From Auanema rhodensis (taxonomy: Eukaryota; Nematoda; Chromadorea; Rhabditida; Rhabditidae): a stretch of DNA of 64,000 nucleotides. Location: assembly GCA_964057225.1 (NCBI GenBank), contig OZ059897.1, forward strand, positions 14,942,001 through 15,006,000, read 5' to 3'. The notes under the pieces are model-generated. The model was not told where the DNA came from. It did no database searches and saw only the letters and a list, made by a program, of their open reading frames with translations. Position numbers and translations under genes: made by a program. Position 1 is the stretch's first letter. The number at the start of each line of letters is the position of its first letter. Positions 60,749-64,000 of this stretch are shown here, in pieces.

Positions 60749-61734
60749 ATGTCTACTGGAAGAAAGAAGGCGCTTCTCAAGGTTCGACTTTGTCCTCTTA
60801 TCATTATTTCTATGTCTTGATTAAGGTTATCATTCTGGGAGATTCTGGAGTAGGAAAGACATCTTTAATGAATCAATATGTAAATAAGAGATTTAGTAAT
60901 CAGTATAAGGTACACGTTTGTTTTTAATTTTTATTTTTTATAGCTAAACTTTAAAAACTTTTTTTGCAATCATTGCTCATGAAATATTGGTGTGAAAACA
61001 TTTTTTGAATTGTTTATACTAAATATATAATTTCCTGATATTTAGGCTACTATTGGTGCTGATTTCTTGACTAGAGATGTTCAAATTGATGATAGAACTG
61101 TCACTTTACAGGTTTAGATCAACAACATCAATAAATCTTAAGCTTCTTCATTCCAGATTTGGGATACTGCTGGTCAGGAACGTTTCCAATCATTAGGAGT
61201 TGCGTTCTACCGTGGCGCTGATTGTTGTGTCTTGGCTTTTGATGTTACCAATCCTATGAGTTTTAAAAGCCTAGATTCATGGCGTGACGAGTTTCTAATT
61301 CAGGCTAGGTAATACATTGTTTATGATGGTCGCATTCTCTTTATTTTAAGCCCTCGTGATCCTGAAAATTTCCCATTTGTACTGTTGGGTAACAAAGTTG
61401 ATTTGGAAAATAATCGTGCTGTTAGTGCTAAGAGAGCTCAATCATGGTGTCAGAGTAAAAATTCTATTCCTTATTATGAGGTAATTTTTTTAAAGTTAAA
61501 CACCTGATCTTAATTTAAACATAGGTTTCTGCAAAGGAAGCACTTAATGTTGAGCTAGCTTTCCAAGCTATTGCTCGTGATGCACTAGCTAGGGAATCAC
61601 AGGTATACAATCATATATTTATTTTATATTTCAAATTTTGTTTTCAGGATATGCATGATTTTCCTGATTTCCCTGATCAGATTCGCCTAGATAACCCATC
61701 TCAAAGCACAGGTTCTGGATCGTGCAGCTGCTGA
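60749..61734 (+). CDS. rab-7: Rab7 small GTPase, 7 exons, 209 aa
   Basis: GTPase that marks late endosomes and lysosomes and directs their fusion. Exons 60749-60781, 60826-60909, 61046-61111, 61157-61308, 61351-61480, 61525-61602 and 61648-61734 join to 210 codons. All nucleotide-binding motifs are present: GDSGVGKTS (P-loop), the effector-loop segment [25 protein letters not shown] and VSAKEA. The start [15 protein letters not shown] and the segment [16 protein letters not shown] identify the Rab7 subgroup. The C-terminus CSC is the double-prenylation motif of Rab7. The length matches human Rab7a (207 aa). The start lies 2 bases after an ATTAG acceptor-like site. Intact. Confidence 0.97.
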
Positions 61735-62059
61735 GCACTGCAGCGTTACATTAAGGCACACCTTTATATGTCAAGCACTCACTTTCACTCCTACAAGCTA
61801 GAAATTTCTCTAGTTTTTTTGCTACATAAGTTTTATTTTTTTTCGTTCAATGTCTGCCAATCATTTTTGTGATTTGTATAGTTTTTGAAGTTCTTGTGTT
61901 TCTGTAAATTCAGTACTTTGATATTTTTTAAGAATGAAGGAGATTCGATTTATTGATTACAAGCTTTACTACTAATTTATCACAGTTTTTGAGTATCACA
62001 ACTATTTTACTCAGCTGCCTAGTTAATTAATGTTTCAAAAGTAGAAACTAACAAGCACA
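61735..62059. other. Convergent 3' region of rab-7 and glutathione synthetase
   Basis: 325 bases between two stop codons on opposite strands. No AATAAA stands out on the plus strand. Nothing else seen. Confidence 0.6.
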
Positions 62060-64000
62060 TTAAAGTAATTCGTACAAGAATGGACTGTCTATTACTGCAG
62101 CGCCAACAGCAACTCCACCCTAAATGCATAATTATTTGATATTTTCTAATAATATACTATATAATATAAAACCTCATTCATCTTTTCCCCCTTTGTTCGA
62201 AGAAGGTGTCCCCCCGTAGCAGTTTCCGGTTTGCCCAACGTCCCCAAGGCATAACCATATATTCCCAATTCACTGACTACGTCAGACACGGCAACAGGCT
62301 CCTTGGCGCGCACAAGATAGTTCTGAATTTGAAAGATAACACACGCCATACTACGCCGCACAGTACTTGCACAGTCAAAGGTCTAATTCTTTCCATTAAT
62401 ATGTAAGCTCCTCTTTCATCTGAGGTCATTTTCTCAAGCATTTCTGATATCTCATTGCCGTAGTAGTTTCCTCCCCCACCTTCAAGTTGAGGTTTCAGAA
62501 CAAATCTATCTGGATGGGCAATAGCACCCTAGAACCAACTTTTGATTATTTTTCTAACAGATTTGGCTTGCCTTGATAATGTTTCTCGTATTTGGATCAT
62601 TGTCATCTAAGGCCCACAGTCCAGCAAAAGTATCTCTAATAGCCGAAGCATCTCTAGGATTACCAATATATCGTTCCAGTACGCCATCTTCAGCCAAAAC
62701 CTGCAGTTGTATGTAATAAAAATAATCTGGTTCTTAATTCATGCCTGTTGTGTCTTCTTGGTATTGGCAACTTGCAAACCGATCCAAGGAGCTTTGATCG
62801 CATCAGATCTTTCGATTATAAGACGAGCGTTCCACTCTTAAAATAAAAAGAAATATAAAATATACTAAGTTATTTGAAATGATTATAATTATACCATTGT
62901 CGGTAGGATAATTGTCTGGAGAATACCCTGCACGGAAGTAGACAACAGATACTCGAGAGCCTTTGAAGAGAAGTTGTCGCTCGTCAGATAATGTTAAACT
63001 GAATTTTTGTTGAAGAGAACACAAATAAATACAAATATATGTTCTTACGTATTATTCAGTTCAGTTAATGTTTGTCTTACGACATTGCCTACAGGTACAC
63101 CCATATTTTCCAAAGCATATTCTACATGACGTTGATCGATTTGATTCTGATTTGTATCCTCAACGACAACCAAAATAATAGCATTGGGTTCAGCAACTTT
63201 CGTCCTTGAAGAAGCTACATGTAACAAAGGAAATAAAGAAGAACAAACCAAGCTTTGAATAATGCGTTAGCAATCATTTCTACTGGTTTGTTTTGGGGAA
63301 TAGCTTTTTCAACAAAATCTTTATCATAGCCCAAATCCAAAAGTGTCCTACGATGAAGTTCAGTAACCTGTGTTAATCTATATCATAAAAGTGCTCATAT
63401 CATAAACTCACTCTTTCAGCATGAGCTCCCATACTTGAAGCAATATTATTGACTTCAATCTACAAATATATGAATGTAATACGATAAAGTTCTTTCGCAT
63501 ACTTGTTTCAAGCAATATTCAGAAGTAAATAGATCCTTATGTACCATATAATCAGAACGTTGAATTGCCAAAGTTGTCGTCTGAGCAAGTCCTAAGTGAT
63601 TCAATCCAATTACAATTTTATCAGGGCATTATACTACCTTCTTCGTGAACAGTTTTGAAAATTTCCATCATACGACGAATGAATGGATCGGTCTTAACCA
63701 CGTCATCATGACATTTACTTAAGAATTTGAAATCGTAAGCGATCTCATGGTATAAGCTTGCCATTAACTGTAAACTTATAATATAGCGAGCAAGACTAAA
63801 TGTAACTCAAACATTTTGAACATCAACAGCTTGCTGGAATAATACTCTTGGAAATGGACTTGGCAATAGCGCAATAGGAGCAGTTTGACAATGTGCACTA
63901 CTATCTTTATCTTGAAGAAGACGCATAACTAAACCATGAGCCTAAAAACATATAATTACGAATTATAGGAAAAAATCGAATTACATGAGCCCAATCGTGT
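62060..64000 (-). CDS. gss-1: Eukaryotic glutathione synthetase, C-terminal part (gene continues past the window)
   Basis: ATP-grasp enzyme joining gamma-glutamylcysteine and glycine in the cytosol, the last step of glutathione synthesis. Many short introns. From the right edge: [58 protein letters not shown], further exons including [21 protein letters not shown] and [14 protein letters not shown], then the glycine-rich ATP loop [44 protein letters not shown], and the last exon (62060-62119) [14 protein letters not shown]. These match the eukaryotic family in order and spacing. The loop has four glycines and a Tyr-Tyr where animals usually have three glycines and NNLY. The first residues lie beyond 64000. 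Confidence 0.93.

Overview
The window is AT-rich animal DNA from a nematode. Evidence: many short introns (about 40-60 bases), candidate spliced-leader acceptor sites (TTTCAG-type, with no matching upstream donor) a few bases before several start codons, and nematode-style families (a transthyretin-like secreted protein, a short nematode sulfotransferase, a GILT-like protein). I cannot name the species. From memory, the recognisable orthologues (trr-1, the dymeclin gene, rab-7, gss-1, crh-2) all lie on C. elegans chromosome II, so this is probably the equivalent chromosome.

Positions 1-18900 are two abutting satellite arrays with no long open reading frame. Array A (1-6310, open to the left) has a unit of 199-200 bases. 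Array B (6344-18900) has a unit of exactly 371 bases and about 34 copies. Both show higher-order patterns of variant units, and every unit carries short inverted repeats.

Positions 18901-33113 hold a flank with an unassigned ORF island, a 7-exon membrane sulfotransferase (+), a secreted transthyretin-like gene (+), and a long CREB3/CrebA-type bZIP gene (-, crh-2-like). The bZIP gene has two alternative first coding regions separated by kilobases of intron. Positions 33114-37543 are intergenic.

Positions 37544-53355 (-) are a TRRAP homologue (trr-1) in dozens of small exons. It is divergently paired, 376 bases start to start, with a complete 14-exon dymeclin gene (53732-56397, +). Next come a possible small gene (56923-57051), a 6-exon GILT-like thiol reductase relative (58119-59109), a previously easy-to-miss two-exon gene encoding a CHHC zinc finger of the U11-48K/GTSF type (59831-60213), and a complete 7-exon Rab7 (60749-61734). 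Converging on Rab7 from the right edge is a partial eukaryotic glutathione synthetase (62060 to beyond 64000, -).

The genes do not form one pathway. They are mostly housekeeping functions: chromatin acetylation scaffold, Golgi organisation, late endosome traffic, glutathione synthesis and secretory-pathway transcription. The exon joins below were worked out by hand from splice signals and reading-frame continuity, and family assignments rest on recognised motifs, not on database searches.
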